From RGIG8497 sp045593265 (GTDB lineage: Bacteria; Bacillota; Clostridia; RGIG6154): a stretch of DNA of 64,000 nucleotides. Both the position numbers and the translations under genes were made by a program. This document shows positions 25,462 through 35,905 of the stretch, one piece after another; position 1 is the stretch's first letter; the number at the start of each line of letters is the position of its first letter. The notes beneath the pieces are model-generated. The model ran no database searches and was not told where the DNA came from. It saw nothing but the letters and a program-made list of their open reading frames with translations. Location of the stretch: NCBI GenBank assembly GCA_045593265.1, contig JAZNWH010000131.1, positions 1-64,000 of the forward strand, given 5' to 3'.

Positions 25462-28400
25462 ATGAAAAACATTAAAAAGATAATTGGCATAATTCTTACA
25501 ATTTGTATGGTTTTGCAAATACTTCCCGTTTTTGCAAACGAAACACAAACAAGCGAAGCGGAATTTAATTATATTATCAATGATAATTTTTCCGCTGAAA
25601 GCTTTGATGGATGGAGTCTTGTGAAGGATACAGGGTATAGCTCCCTTGCAGACGATTTGGTTTCTTTGATACCTGTTGAAGGTGAAGAAGGAAACTATGC
25701 GCTTAACTATACTTCTGTTGACAGCAAAACAGCAAGATATACTCATATTACAAGAACATTTGGTGAATCGGTTGCAATTTCAGGGGATAATGATATTGTA
25801 ATCGAAACAAGAATGAAAACCACAGGTACTAACCGTGCTTTCTTAAAGTATAATCTTGTAACATACCCTAAGTTTGAAAACGAATGGAATTATAACTGGG
25901 GAACATTAGTTGGTACTGACGGAAGTGATGTATTTGTACTAAATGGCTGGAAGGCAAATGAAACAACGCTTTTGTACGGATATCCTACAGAAGTTAAAAC
26001 CAGTGTAAGTGATTTTGCTGATAAATGGCATAATTACAAAATTGTGATTAAAGGCGGCGAAGTTGATACATCAACACATACCGCAGTTGGCAACACAATG
26101 GACATTATCGTAACCGATGATGACGGAACAATTGTTAAAGAAAGTTACGGTCTTAGTATGGATTTTCCAAATGCTTCAAGCTGGGAAAATGTAAATGATA
26201 AAGGAAATGCAAATATAACAGATTATAATTGGGTTGAAGATGCATTAAATACTCTGGACTTCAGATTAAGAGATGCAGAAACACTTACTGTTGACTATGT
26301 AAGAGTTTACCAGCAGTTTGACGCAGATATGTCAGTTGATGAATTTATTCTTAATAATGAAGATGTAGTTATTAATATTGATATTGTAAAAGGTGATGCG
26401 TTATTTGAAAATTCTTTCGCTTTATATGATGCCTACGGTGATATTGTTGATACATTAAACTCTATTGATGAAACAAATAAAGTTGTAACACTTTCACCGA
26501 TTGACAGTCTTACAGTAGGTGAAAAATATACAGTTAAGCTTAATAAATCGGTAGTTCCCGGTAACTATAATTTTGTAGAAGATGAAGTAAGCTTCATTGC
26601 ATCCGATGTAAAATATATACTTTATGATGAATTCGGACAGGATGATTTAAATGGCTGGGAGCTTGTTAAGGATTCCGGCAAAACAACAAGCAGTACAACT
26701 GTACTTACATCACAGGAAATTCCTGAAGAAGCAGGTAACTATGCACTTGAATATATATCGGCTGCAACTCCTGAGGCAAACTGGAGATATAATCATATAA
26801 CCAGAAAACTTTCATCATCTGTTCCTTTTGCAAGTGATAAAGAGCTTGTAATAGAAACAAGAATGAAATCAACAGGTACAGGACGTGTATATTTAAAGTA
26901 CAATCTTGAAACATATCCATCTATTGTTAATGAATGGAACTATTGGTGGGGCGCACTTGTAGGTTCGGATACGGACAGATTCTATATTCCGAACGGATGG
27001 GAGCCAAAAAACGATGTTTATTTGTCAAATCCTGTAAACACTGCATGGGATGAAGATGAAGTGCTGACAGGAACAGGTAATAAATGGTATACATATAAAT
27101 TTGTAATTCATGGCGGAGAAATTAATAACGAAACACATACTGCAACAGGAAACACAATGGATGTTACCATTACAGATAACGATGGTGCGGTTGTCACAGC
27201 TTTGAAAAATATGAGCATGGATTTCCCGGACAATTCAACGTGGTCTCATTCAGGTTCTGTAAATGCCGAAAATGTAAACTGGGTTGAAGATGCATTAAAT
27301 TCACTTGATTTCAGACTCAGAGCCCAAGAAACACTTACTGTTGACTATATAAAGGTTTATGAGCAGATTTCTGCAGATATGAGCGTTGATGCGTTTATTA
27401 CTCCGAATGAAGAAATAAAAGTTACTGTTGATATAGAAAATGGTAATTCAGTTTTAAAAGATGCTTTCATATTATATGATGAGAATGATAATGTAATTGA
27501 AACATCAAATACAATCGACAGTACAAATAAGATTGTAACAATTGTGCCTGATGATAACCTTACAATGGGTAAAGAATACACAGTTAAGCTTGACACAACA
27601 AAAGTTCCTTCAAACTATGTTTTTGCAACAACTGAAAAAACTTTTAAAGTATCTGACATAAAGTACATCATGTATGATGAATTTGCAAACAACGATTTTG
27701 ACGGATGGGAAGCAAAGGTGTTTAGTTCAAAATCATCTTCAAACACGCTTTCAACCGAGCCATATGAAGAAAATTCTGACAACTATGTACTTAAATACTC
27801 ATCAGCAGATGCAACAAATTCCTATTACGGATATTTATCAAAATCAATTAATCCTGTTACATTCCCTACAGAAAAAGACCTTGTAATTGAAACTAAAGTT
27901 AAGGATACAAAGGGTTCGGCAGGTAAGGGTAGATTCTTCATTAAATATAATCTTGACGGCACAGCATATTCTGCAAATGAATGGCAGCACAGCTGGGGTG
28001 AATTTATCTGTGTAGATGAAGGTCTTGTATATGTTAATAATGGCTGGAAAGTACTTGCTTCAGGTTTAAACGGCACTAATTTAAAGTCTACCGGTTTGTC
28101 GGTAGCAGGTGATTGGCATACATATAAAATTGTGATTCATGGTGGAGAAACCAAAGACGAGGCAAAGGCAGACTACATTATATACAATTCAAACGGTGTT
28201 GAAGTAGCAAGACATGAAGGTATAACACTTGATTTTCCGGACAACTCAGATTGGCCTAATGTAGGTACAGACACAGGTTCAACAGGTGCAAATTGGGTTG
28301 AAGGTGTTCTTAACTCTGTTGATTTCAGATTAAGAAATGCAAATGAACTTTATATTGACTATGTAAAGGTTTATGAAAAGAAAGATGCTTCAGTTTTAGT

Positions 28401-31400
28401 AGATTGTAAAGATATTTTAGGTAATGCTGAAATTAATGCGTATATCAAAACCGGTACAGGAGCAATTGCTAATCCTGAAAAATATGTTGCTCTTTATAAT
28501 GGAACAACAAAAGTTGATGCAAATATAACCTGTGAAGAAGGAACAAACAAGATTACGATTGATCCAACCGAAAAGCTTGAAATTGGTAAATATACCGTTA
28601 AATTTGATGTACAGGGCATTTTAAACGCAGGATATACAATTGATGGTCCTTCTGAATTTGATGTTAATGTTATATCTTCAACAAACGTAAATGAAACTTT
28701 TGAAGACATAACAACCGCCGACCTTTCTGATAACGGTTGGTATTTCAGAAACGATGGACTTACAAATGTTACAAGAAATGCTGAAATTGTAACAGAAGAT
28801 GGTAATAAATTCCTTAGAATCAGCGTAGACGGTGATTTGGAATTACTTGAAGGTAAGCTTGTTGCTTATTCCAAAGACCTTACAAATGCAAAATTTGTGA
28901 GAGATATGGAAAATTCAACTGTTATGGAGCTTAAGTTAAGAACAAATCTTAATACTGTAAGAAAGTATTTCAAATACAACTATCCGACAACAGGAAACAT
29001 AAGCACCAATGCATATAATGAGCATGGCTGGAATACAAGACTCGGAGCGGTTATGGATGCAGGCAACATTGCCATTACATACGGAGACTACAGCTATAAT
29101 GAAAGTGGCAGAATGCAGGGTAAAACTGAAAATATTGCCTCATATGAAACAAATAAATGGTATACAGTTAAAACAGTTTTTGACAATGCACAAGGTAAGG
29201 CAACAAGCTACATCTACGATGAAGAAGGGGTTCTTGTAGGCAGTGCGGAAGATAAAGCACTTTCAGCATGGTGGTTTAATTACTACGATTATGACAAGAC
29301 AACACCTTTGGTTATGCATACAATAGAAGACCTTACATTCCAGTTCAGACCGGAATCACTAAATGTTACGGTAGTAAATGAACAGTTTGATGTTGACGAT
29401 ATTAAGCTTTACAATATGAAAGTTTGTGATGAAAGTGTAAATGCGGTATTTAAGTCAAATGATGAAGTTGTTGATGTAATTGGCCGTGAAGTAACATCAA
29501 TCGTTCCTGAATTTACCATTCAGACAGAAAATGACCAGACAAAAGATTATTATATAATAGCTGCTGTATACGAAAAGGATAAGCTTTTAACAAGTCAGTT
29601 TGTACCTGTTACAATTAACGGCAACGATACAATTACATTAGATGCAATTACTGTTGACCCACAGAATACAGATATTGAAGTAAGAGCATATATATGGGAC
29701 AAAAATTTTGCTCCTGTATTATCGACACCTACAATTATTAAACCTTTAGTTTGTGAGGTTTACCTTGCAACTGACGGAAATGATTTAAACACGGGGGAAG
29801 CAACTTCCCCCGTTGCTACTCTCAACAGAGCAATTGAAATTGTAAACGATGCTCCTGATGAAGGGTATATTACATCTAAAATTATAGTTAAAGACGGTAA
29901 TTATGAGCTTACGGGAGAAACAATTGAAATCGGCTCAAATGTTAAAACAGACAGTTTAGTTATTCAGGCAGAGAATGAAGCAAAATTTGTTAACGGTGTT
30001 GTTTTTAATATAAGTGATGCAATCGGGGCTCCTGAGACAATTAAAGCAAGACTTGTTAATCAGGATGTTAAAGATAATCTTTATATGATTGATTTGACAA
30101 CAAAGGTAGACCTTGAAGATATTCCCGGTGTAAGCCTTCCCGGACCTTATTCATATTCAGCAAATGGTCTTAATACTCCGAATGGGGAATTTGTAATTGA
30201 TGAAAGCAGAATTGCTACCTGTGAAATGTTCTTTGATAATAAACCTATGACTTTAGCAAGATATCCTGATAGTGAATATGAGGTTTTAGAAGAAGGAAAG
30301 TTCAGTTATGATGCAAATTCCCGTACACGCTACTGGATGGATGATGTTATTGGAACTGATGACTATATTGCTTTGGATGACCGTGTTACCGATGGATTTA
30401 CCCTTACTCTTGACAGAGCAAAAAACTGGGGAAATGCCGACCAGGCACTTATGTTTGGTTACTGGTATTATGACTGGGCAACACAGACGGTTCCTGTAGC
30501 ATCAATCGACACAACAAATGGTGTTATAACTTCTAAATATCCAAGTCATTATGGTTTGTATAAAACTCAGAGATATTATGTATATAATCTTTTAGAAGAA
30601 ATCACACAGCCCAACGAGTATTTCATCGACAGAACAACAGGCATTTTGTATTTTTACAAATCACCTGATGCACAACCTGATGATGAAATTATAATGTCCC
30701 TTTACGAAAATAAAATTTTTGATATAAGAGCATCAAATGTTACAATAGACGGTCTTACATTTACTGCATCGAGAGATGCTGCAATTTATTCAAAGGGCAA
30801 TAATGTTGTAATTAAAAACTGTGAAATATCAAATACAGCAGGTGTTGCTGTAGAATTGGACGGAACGAACTCAGTTCTTGAATATTGTAATATTCACGAT
30901 GTTAATGGTGGTATAAAATTATATGGCGGAAATCTCAATACTCTTACTCCCGGAAACAATAAGGTTTTAAATAATACTATTACAAATTTCTCTCGTCTTA
31001 GCAAAACCTACACGGATGCCATTGAGGTTACAGGTGTAGGTAATAAAGCATCCCACAACAAGATTTCAGATGGTGAACATCTGGCAATGAGATTTTCGGG
31101 TGTTGATAACGAAATAAGCTACAACGAAATTTTCAATGTATTAAAGGAAACAGATGAGGCAGGTGCAATTTACGCAGGACGTTCATGGACTTCAAGAGAC
31201 AATGTTGTTAAATATAACTATTTCCATGATCTTATTTCAACTGAAGAAACCACAATGCCTATTTGTGGAATTATGCTCGATGACCATTTCTCAGGTGTTG
31301 AAATTTTCGGTAACATATTCTCAAATGTTGCAGGTTATGGTATAAAGGGTACAGGAAGAGATTTGGTAATATCAAATAATATTTTCGAAAAATGCACCAG

Positions 31401-31791
31401 TGGAGCAGTTCGTTTAACAGATGCTTCAGGTAATGCAAGCTCTTATTCAACCCATATTAAAAATATTGCAAAATACTATGGAAACGATGTTTGGTTTGAA
31501 CGATTTGGAACAGAGCTTTTCACGGAAGACGGAACAAGCTATAATCCTGATCTTGTAAATTCGGCAAATGTTGTTTATACAAACAATTTTGCAACCGATG
31601 TAGCTTCGGGTGCAGATTTCGGACCTGTAACAGAAGCAAGCGGAGCTAAAGAACCAAATAAAACCTTTGCAGTTACTAATCCGTTAAACGGAAATTACGA
31701 AAATAATGGTGCTGTTATTACTCCATATCTTGAAGGATTTATTAATATTCCTTTTGAACAGATTGGCATAAACGGAACAGCAGGCAGATAA
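25462..31791 (+). CDS. Giant secreted beta-helix protein with four tandem beta-sandwich modules
   Basis: The start follows AAAGGA. Signal peptide 1-27. Three near-identical units of about 350 residues start at about 35, 382 and 732, each opening YI(I/L/M)YDEF...DGWE-like and ending (T/Y)VDY(V/I)(R/K)VYE. Each combines a LamG-like beta-sandwich with an SbsA-type Ig-like segment. A more diverged fourth unit starts at about 1075 (NETFEDITTADLSDNGW). The beta-helix catalytic region begins at about 1431 (VYLATDGNDLNTGEATSPVATL) and includes NEYFIDRTTGILYFYK. It is the intact counterpart of the broken gene at 2-3712, and it heads the second copy of the three-gene surface cassette. No SLH repeats are present, so retention at the surface may depend on the downstream SLH protein (inference). 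Confidence 0.83.
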   Translation: MKNIKKIIGIILTICMVLQILPVFANETQTSEAEFNYIINDNFSAESFDGWSLVKDTGYSSLADDLVSLIPVEGEEGNYALNYTSVDSKTARYTHITRTFGESVAISGDNDIVIETRMKTTGTNRAFLKYNLVTYPKFENEWNYNWGTLVGTDGSDVFVLNGWKANETTLLYGYPTEVKTSVSDFADKWHNYKIVIKGGEVDTSTHTAVGNTMDIIVTDDDGTIVKESYGLSMDFPNASSWENVNDKGNANITDYNWVEDALNTLDFRLRDAETLTVDYVRVYQQFDADMSVDEFILNNEDVVINIDIVKGDALFENSFALYDAYGDIVDTLNSIDETNKVVTLSPIDSLTVGEKYTVKLNKSVVPGNYNFVEDEVSFIASDVKYILYDEFGQDDLNGWELVKDSGKTTSSTTVLTSQEIPEEAGNYALEYISAATPEANWRYNHITRKLSSSVPFASDKELVIETRMKSTGTGRVYLKYNLETYPSIVNEWNYWWGALVGSDTDRFYIPNGWEPKNDVYLSNPVNTAWDEDEVLTGTGNKWYTYKFVIHGGEINNETHTATGNTMDVTITDNDGAVVTALKNMSMDFPDNSTWSHSGSVNAENVNWVEDALNSLDFRLRAQETLTVDYIKVYEQISADMSVDAFITPNEEIKVTVDIENGNSVLKDAFILYDENDNVIETSNTIDSTNKIVTIVPDDNLTMGKEYTVKLDTTKVPSNYVFATTEKTFKVSDIKYIMYDEFANNDFDGWEAKVFSSKSSSNTLSTEPYEENSDNYVLKYSSADATNSYYGYLSKSINPVTFPTEKDLVIETKVKDTKGSAGKGRFFIKYNLDGTAYSANEWQHSWGEFICVDEGLVYVNNGWKVLASGLNGTNLKSTGLSVAGDWHTYKIVIHGGETKDEAKADYIIYNSNGVEVARHEGITLDFPDNSDWPNVGTDTGSTGANWVEGVLNSVDFRLRNANELYIDYVKVYEKKDASVLVDCKDILGNAEINAYIKTGTGAIANPEKYVALYNGTTKVDANITCEEGTNKITIDPTEKLEIGKYTVKFDVQGILNAGYTIDGPSEFDVNVISSTNVNETFEDITTADLSDNGWYFRNDGLTNVTRNAEIVTEDGNKFLRISVDGDLELLEGKLVAYSKDLTNAKFVRDMENSTVMELKLRTNLNTVRKYFKYNYPTTGNISTNAYNEHGWNTRLGAVMDAGNIAITYGDYSYNESGRMQGKTENIASYETNKWYTVKTVFDNAQGKATSYIYDEEGVLVGSAEDKALSAWWFNYYDYDKTTPLVMHTIEDLTFQFRPESLNVTVVNEQFDVDDIKLYNMKVCDESVNAVFKSNDEVVDVIGREVTSIVPEFTIQTENDQTKDYYIIAAVYEKDKLLTSQFVPVTINGNDTITLDAITVDPQNTDIEVRAYIWDKNFAPVLSTPTIIKPLVCEVYLATDGNDLNTGEATSPVATLNRAIEIVNDAPDEGYITSKIIVKDGNYELTGETIEIGSNVKTDSLVIQAENEAKFVNGVVFNISDAIGAPETIKARLVNQDVKDNLYMIDLTTKVDLEDIPGVSLPGPYSYSANGLNTPNGEFVIDESRIATCEMFFDNKPMTLARYPDSEYEVLEEGKFSYDANSRTRYWMDDVIGTDDYIALDDRVTDGFTLTLDRAKNWGNADQALMFGYWYYDWATQTVPVASIDTTNGVITSKYPSHYGLYKTQRYYVYNLLEEITQPNEYFIDRTTGILYFYKSPDAQPDDEIIMSLYENKIFDIRASNVTIDGLTFTASRDAAIYSKGNNVVIKNCEISNTAGVAVELDGTNSVLEYCNIHDVNGGIKLYGGNLNTLTPGNNKVLNNTITNFSRLSKTYTDAIEVTGVGNKASHNKISDGEHLAMRFSGVDNEISYNEIFNVLKETDEAGAIYAGRSWTSRDNVVKYNYFHDLISTEETTMPICGIMLDDHFSGVEIFGNIFSNVAGYGIKGTGRDLVISNNIFEKCTSGAVRLTDASGNASSYSTHIKNIAKYYGNDVWFERFGTELFTEDGTSYNPDLVNSANVVYTNNFATDVASGADFGPVTEASGAKEPNKTFAVTNPLNGNYENNGAVITPYLEGFINIPFEQIGINGTAGR
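29791..29813 (+). other. Intragenic RNA hairpin, counterpart of 1699-1723
   Basis: ACGGGGGAAG (29791-29800) pairs perfectly with CTTCCCCCGT (29804-29813). It sits at the same T-G-E..S-P-V codons as the hairpin at 1699, with different bases at third codon positions on both arms that keep the pairing. No U-run follows. Confidence 0.7.
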
Positions 31792-31828
31792 TACAACATT
31801 TATATACTAAACTTCAAGGAGGGTTAAT

Positions 31829-34800
31829 ATGGATTTAAAGAAATTGACAGCAGTGCTTTGTACAATAACCTTAATATTTTCGTTGATTTCAATCCCTGCT
31901 TTTGTTGGTGAAGCTGCAGAGGCTAAATATATGATTATCAACGATAATTTCGGTGAAAATGATTTGTGCGGTTGGGAAAGAAACGCTCTTTCAACCTGCA
32001 GAAATTTTGCAACAATTTCAACGGAAGAAATAGGCGGCGGAAATTATGCTTTGACATACGAGAGTGTTCAGTCATCAGCACTTCCGACGAAATCTGACTG
32101 GTATGGAGAATATTTACAAAAAGAATTATCAGATGGTGGTCTTGAATTTACCGAAGGTATTAACACAGTTATTAAAACGAGAATTAAAACAAAGGGAACA
32201 GGCAGAGCGTTTTTGAAAATTAATGCACCTTTAATGAATAGCACGGATCCCTGGAATTTCAATTGGGGCTCCTTGTTCTCAAATGAGGAAGGCAGTTTTT
32301 ATGCAATAAACGGGTGGCCGGGTAACACATATCCTACTACGACTGCAGGGATAAGCGGACTTTCTGACAAATGGTGTGTAGTAATGGTTACAATACACGG
32401 AAATACCAAAACTGCGACTTTTGAAATCACTCCCGAAGGTGGAGAAACAACTACTTATTCAAATCTTAATATTGATTACCCTGATGTTGCAAATATGGAA
32501 GAAGATTTTCTTAAAAAGCTTGTTTTCAGATTAAGAGCTGCAGAAAAGCTTTATGTTGACTATATTCAGGTATGGCAGGAGGGAATAAAAGTAACAGAAG
32601 CTACTGCTGTTGCAGGACTTGATAATGTTGATGTAAGTCTTACGAGCAATGCAAAGCTTAAGGATTTGGTTAAGGATTATATTGATTTGTACAATTCCGA
32701 CGGTTCAACCAAAATTGAAACTGTTAAAAGCTTTGATGCTGATACGAATGTTCTAAAGCTTGTTTGTGAATCTGGGTTAGTAACAGGTGAAACATATAAG
32801 GTAAAGATTGATACAGATGCATTATTTACAGATTTACTTTATAAATGGGAAGCAGACAGTGAATTAACTGTTCAGGCACCTGAAGCTGCAGTGTTTAATC
32901 TTGGAATAGAAGGTGAACTTGTACCTAATACAAATCTTGAAGCAGTTTACGATTTAGTTCCAAACGGAGCTTTAGAAGATATATCTGAATTTATCTGGTA
33001 CACAGTTAATGAAAATGGTGAAAAGACGGAAATCAGCGGTCAGACAGGAAAGTATTTTCCTGTAACGACGGATTATGTAGATTCTACCATTACATATTCA
33101 ATGGTGCCAAAATGCATAGCAGATGGCGAAACAAAAACAGGCGTTCTTATGGATTGTCAAAAAAATGTTAAGCCTTTATCAGCTCCTGTTATAACAAATC
33201 CCAAATTTGCACCCGAAAATCCTATTGTGGGATATTCACTTTCAGCTTCTTACGATTATTTTGATGCTGATGGAGATGGTGAAGATGGTAGTCTCATAAC
33301 CTGGTATAAATCAGATGCATTTGACGGAAGTTTTGAGGAATTTGCTACAGGAAAGACAATTGAGGTTACAGAAAAAGGAATGTATTATCAATACACAGTT
33401 ATTCCAAAAAACGGCGCTTTATTCCGTGAGGAAGGCGAAATGGTAACAAGCCCTGTTTCTGCTCGTTCAAACGATATTATTGAGGCGACAAATTTATTTG
33501 TTAACGGTGATGCAGAGGACGGAATAATTGCACCTTGGGATTTAACCAAAAAAACTGATGATTATAACGGTCTTTCTCTTGTGGAAGACAGCAATGGAAT
33601 ATACGACGGGAATTATGCATTCCGTATGCATCCGAGAGTAGTGAATGGTAACACTTTTTGGCAGGAAGTAACACTTGGTGCAGGAAAAACTTACATAGTT
33701 TCTGCCATGATAAAGTCAACCTCTGTTGATACCTGGAACAAACTTGAGGGATATGTAATGAGCAGTAATAGTACTAATTACACAAAACCTTACCGTATGG
33801 CTGAAAGAACAGATGTGTCCGATGAATGGACAAGAGTATCTCTTACTCTTAATTCATCTGTTGAAGAAAAGTATAAGATTGGTTGGCTTTCATTTGAAGA
33901 TGCTTATGGTGCTGATGCGTATATAGATGATATGTATGTCGGAGAGCTTATGATTTCCGATATTTTAACAAATAAAATAAAGCAGGTAACTATTCCAAAG
34001 CAGGGTAAAGATCCAATCAAGGTTTCTGTTCTTACTACAGAAAATGGGAAAATTTTAAACCAATTTGGTGAAACCGATGGTCTTATCGACCAAAAAGCAA
34101 CAGTGTCAGTACCTGCTGATATTAAAGGTGTAACAGTTAAGGATAATGTACTTTATGTGGATTCAAATGCTGTTACAGGCAAAGTAAATGTAATGGTAAA
34201 ATGTGTACCTGACTATAATCTTCCGGGTGAAGAAGGTAACATTATTGCAGTTACACCTGCACAGAGCGAATTTGTAAAGACTATTGAAATTGAACTTGTT
34301 GCTCACGATGATAAAACACCATATGCACAGAATGTTGACGCTAACGGTACTGTTGCACTTGGAAACACTCTTACAGGTTATTATGATTTTTATCAGGTAG
34401 ACAACGAAACTGATGCATCTACTGTAAGATGGTTATATTCAGACAGTGCTGACGGTACATACTATGAAATTCCCGGAGCAACAGGAATGACTTATACTGT
34501 TACAAGCGATTATGCAGATAAGTTTATTAAATTTGCAGTAACACCAAAAACACAAACAGGTCTTATGGGAACGGAAGTAATGTCAGATGTTCTTGTTAAA
34601 CCGACAGCACCTGTTGCGAAGGAAATTTCAGTAAGCGGTGATTTTAAGGTTGGAGGAACTGTTACAGGTACATATAAATTTGAAGATTATAATCGTGATA
34701 ATGAAAATGAAGCCTTAACAACATTTAAGTGGTATGTTGCCGATTCAGAATACGGTCAATATAATGAAATTCCGGGACAAACAGGAACATCTTTAATTCT

Positions 34801-35902
34801 GGGAGAAGAATTAATTGATAAATACATAAAGTTTTCTGTAACACCTGTGGCTGATGCTGAGCCTTACAAAGGCACAGAAACATTCAGTAATTCTGTTATG
34901 GGACCTGTAGCACCTGTCGCAACTAATGTTTCAATTACAGCAAATGGTGCCAGATTATCAGGTAATTATAAGTATTATCATAAATATAATGCAAGAGAAA
35001 AAGAGTCTCTTTATAAGTGGACAGTTGATGGAACAGTGGTTTCTACAACGACAAATTATACTGTGAATTTTACGGGAACAAAGGTTGTAACATTTACAGT
35101 AACGCCTGTTGGCGATACAAATCCATCGACAGGTAATCCTGTAAGTGTTTCTGTGGTTATAACAGGAACAAGTGATAGTGTAGGTGGCGGCAGTTCCACA
35201 GGCGGCGGAAGCTATGTCGGCGGCGGTGGTGCCTCTGGCGGAGGAACATCTTCCGGTTCATCACCATCAGGCGGAGAAGTTGTTTCAGGTATTGTAAGCA
35301 TCAATAAAATGGAATATGAGCAGGAACTGCCCAAAGATGAAAACAAAGAAAACCAAAGCCAAACGAGTGATATTAACGGACATTGGGGAGAAGAATACAT
35401 AAAAACAATGGAATCTCGCGGAGTAATGTCCAAAGATGAAAGCGGTAAATACAATCCTGATGAGCTTGTTACAAGAGAATCTATGCTCACATATCTTTTC
35501 AAGACCTTAAAGCTTGAATCAACTGATTATTCGGGAATGTTTGAAGATGTTAACGATGGTGAATTTGCTGGTATGCTTCAAACTATGGTGGATAATGGTA
35601 CTATTTCAGTTGATACAACCTTTAGACCCAATGACAGCATTTCCCGTGAAGAAATGTGTAAAATACTTTACATTTCGTTACAAAATGCAGGTAAACTCGG
35701 CAATGTTGAAGAAGGAAAAATAAATTCACTTGCAGATTTCGGAGAAATTTCCGATTGGGCAGTAAAATATGTAAATGCAATGTATGGTACAAAAATGATG
35801 ATTGGTGTATCGGAAGAACGTTTTGCACCAAAGGAAAATTTAACAAAGGCACAGGCTGCTACATTGCTTACAAGGATAATATCGTTAGTAGAGGGGGAGT
35901 AA
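31829..35902 (+). CDS. SLH-anchored multidomain surface protein (paralogue of 4026-8183)
   Basis: The start is set by AAGGAGGG eight bases upstream; signal peptide 1-30. The domain order mirrors its paralogue: LamG-like sandwich (about 33-250), Ig-like segments, a CBM4/9-like module at about 552-710 (ATNLFVNGDAEDG), repeated YxFYQVDNETDASTVRWLY-type sandwiches, a Gly/Ser linker near 1112-1155, and three SLH repeats from about 1180 (GHWGEEYIKTMESRGVM, ISREEMCKILY, LTKAQAATLLTRI). No enzyme motif was seen. It lies 37 bases after the giant beta-helix gene and 3 bases before the 897-residue gene, so the three are one transcription unit. Confidence 0.85.
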   Translation: MDLKKLTAVLCTITLIFSLISIPAFVGEAAEAKYMIINDNFGENDLCGWERNALSTCRNFATISTEEIGGGNYALTYESVQSSALPTKSDWYGEYLQKELSDGGLEFTEGINTVIKTRIKTKGTGRAFLKINAPLMNSTDPWNFNWGSLFSNEEGSFYAINGWPGNTYPTTTAGISGLSDKWCVVMVTIHGNTKTATFEITPEGGETTTYSNLNIDYPDVANMEEDFLKKLVFRLRAAEKLYVDYIQVWQEGIKVTEATAVAGLDNVDVSLTSNAKLKDLVKDYIDLYNSDGSTKIETVKSFDADTNVLKLVCESGLVTGETYKVKIDTDALFTDLLYKWEADSELTVQAPEAAVFNLGIEGELVPNTNLEAVYDLVPNGALEDISEFIWYTVNENGEKTEISGQTGKYFPVTTDYVDSTITYSMVPKCIADGETKTGVLMDCQKNVKPLSAPVITNPKFAPENPIVGYSLSASYDYFDADGDGEDGSLITWYKSDAFDGSFEEFATGKTIEVTEKGMYYQYTVIPKNGALFREEGEMVTSPVSARSNDIIEATNLFVNGDAEDGIIAPWDLTKKTDDYNGLSLVEDSNGIYDGNYAFRMHPRVVNGNTFWQEVTLGAGKTYIVSAMIKSTSVDTWNKLEGYVMSSNSTNYTKPYRMAERTDVSDEWTRVSLTLNSSVEEKYKIGWLSFEDAYGADAYIDDMYVGELMISDILTNKIKQVTIPKQGKDPIKVSVLTTENGKILNQFGETDGLIDQKATVSVPADIKGVTVKDNVLYVDSNAVTGKVNVMVKCVPDYNLPGEEGNIIAVTPAQSEFVKTIEIELVAHDDKTPYAQNVDANGTVALGNTLTGYYDFYQVDNETDASTVRWLYSDSADGTYYEIPGATGMTYTVTSDYADKFIKFAVTPKTQTGLMGTEVMSDVLVKPTAPVAKEISVSGDFKVGGTVTGTYKFEDYNRDNENEALTTFKWYVADSEYGQYNEIPGQTGTSLILGEELIDKYIKFSVTPVADAEPYKGTETFSNSVMGPVAPVATNVSITANGARLSGNYKYYHKYNAREKESLYKWTVDGTVVSTTTNYTVNFTGTKVVTFTVTPVGDTNPSTGNPVSVSVVITGTSDSVGGGSSTGGGSYVGGGGASGGGTSSGSSPSGGEVVSGIVSINKMEYEQELPKDENKENQSQTSDINGHWGEEYIKTMESRGVMSKDESGKYNPDELVTRESMLTYLFKTLKLESTDYSGMFEDVNDGEFAGMLQTMVDNGTISVDTTFRPNDSISREEMCKILYISLQNAGKLGNVEEGKINSLADFGEISDWAVKYVNAMYGTKMMIGVSEERFAPKENLTKAQAATLLTRIISLVEGE

Positions 35903-35905
35903 CAG

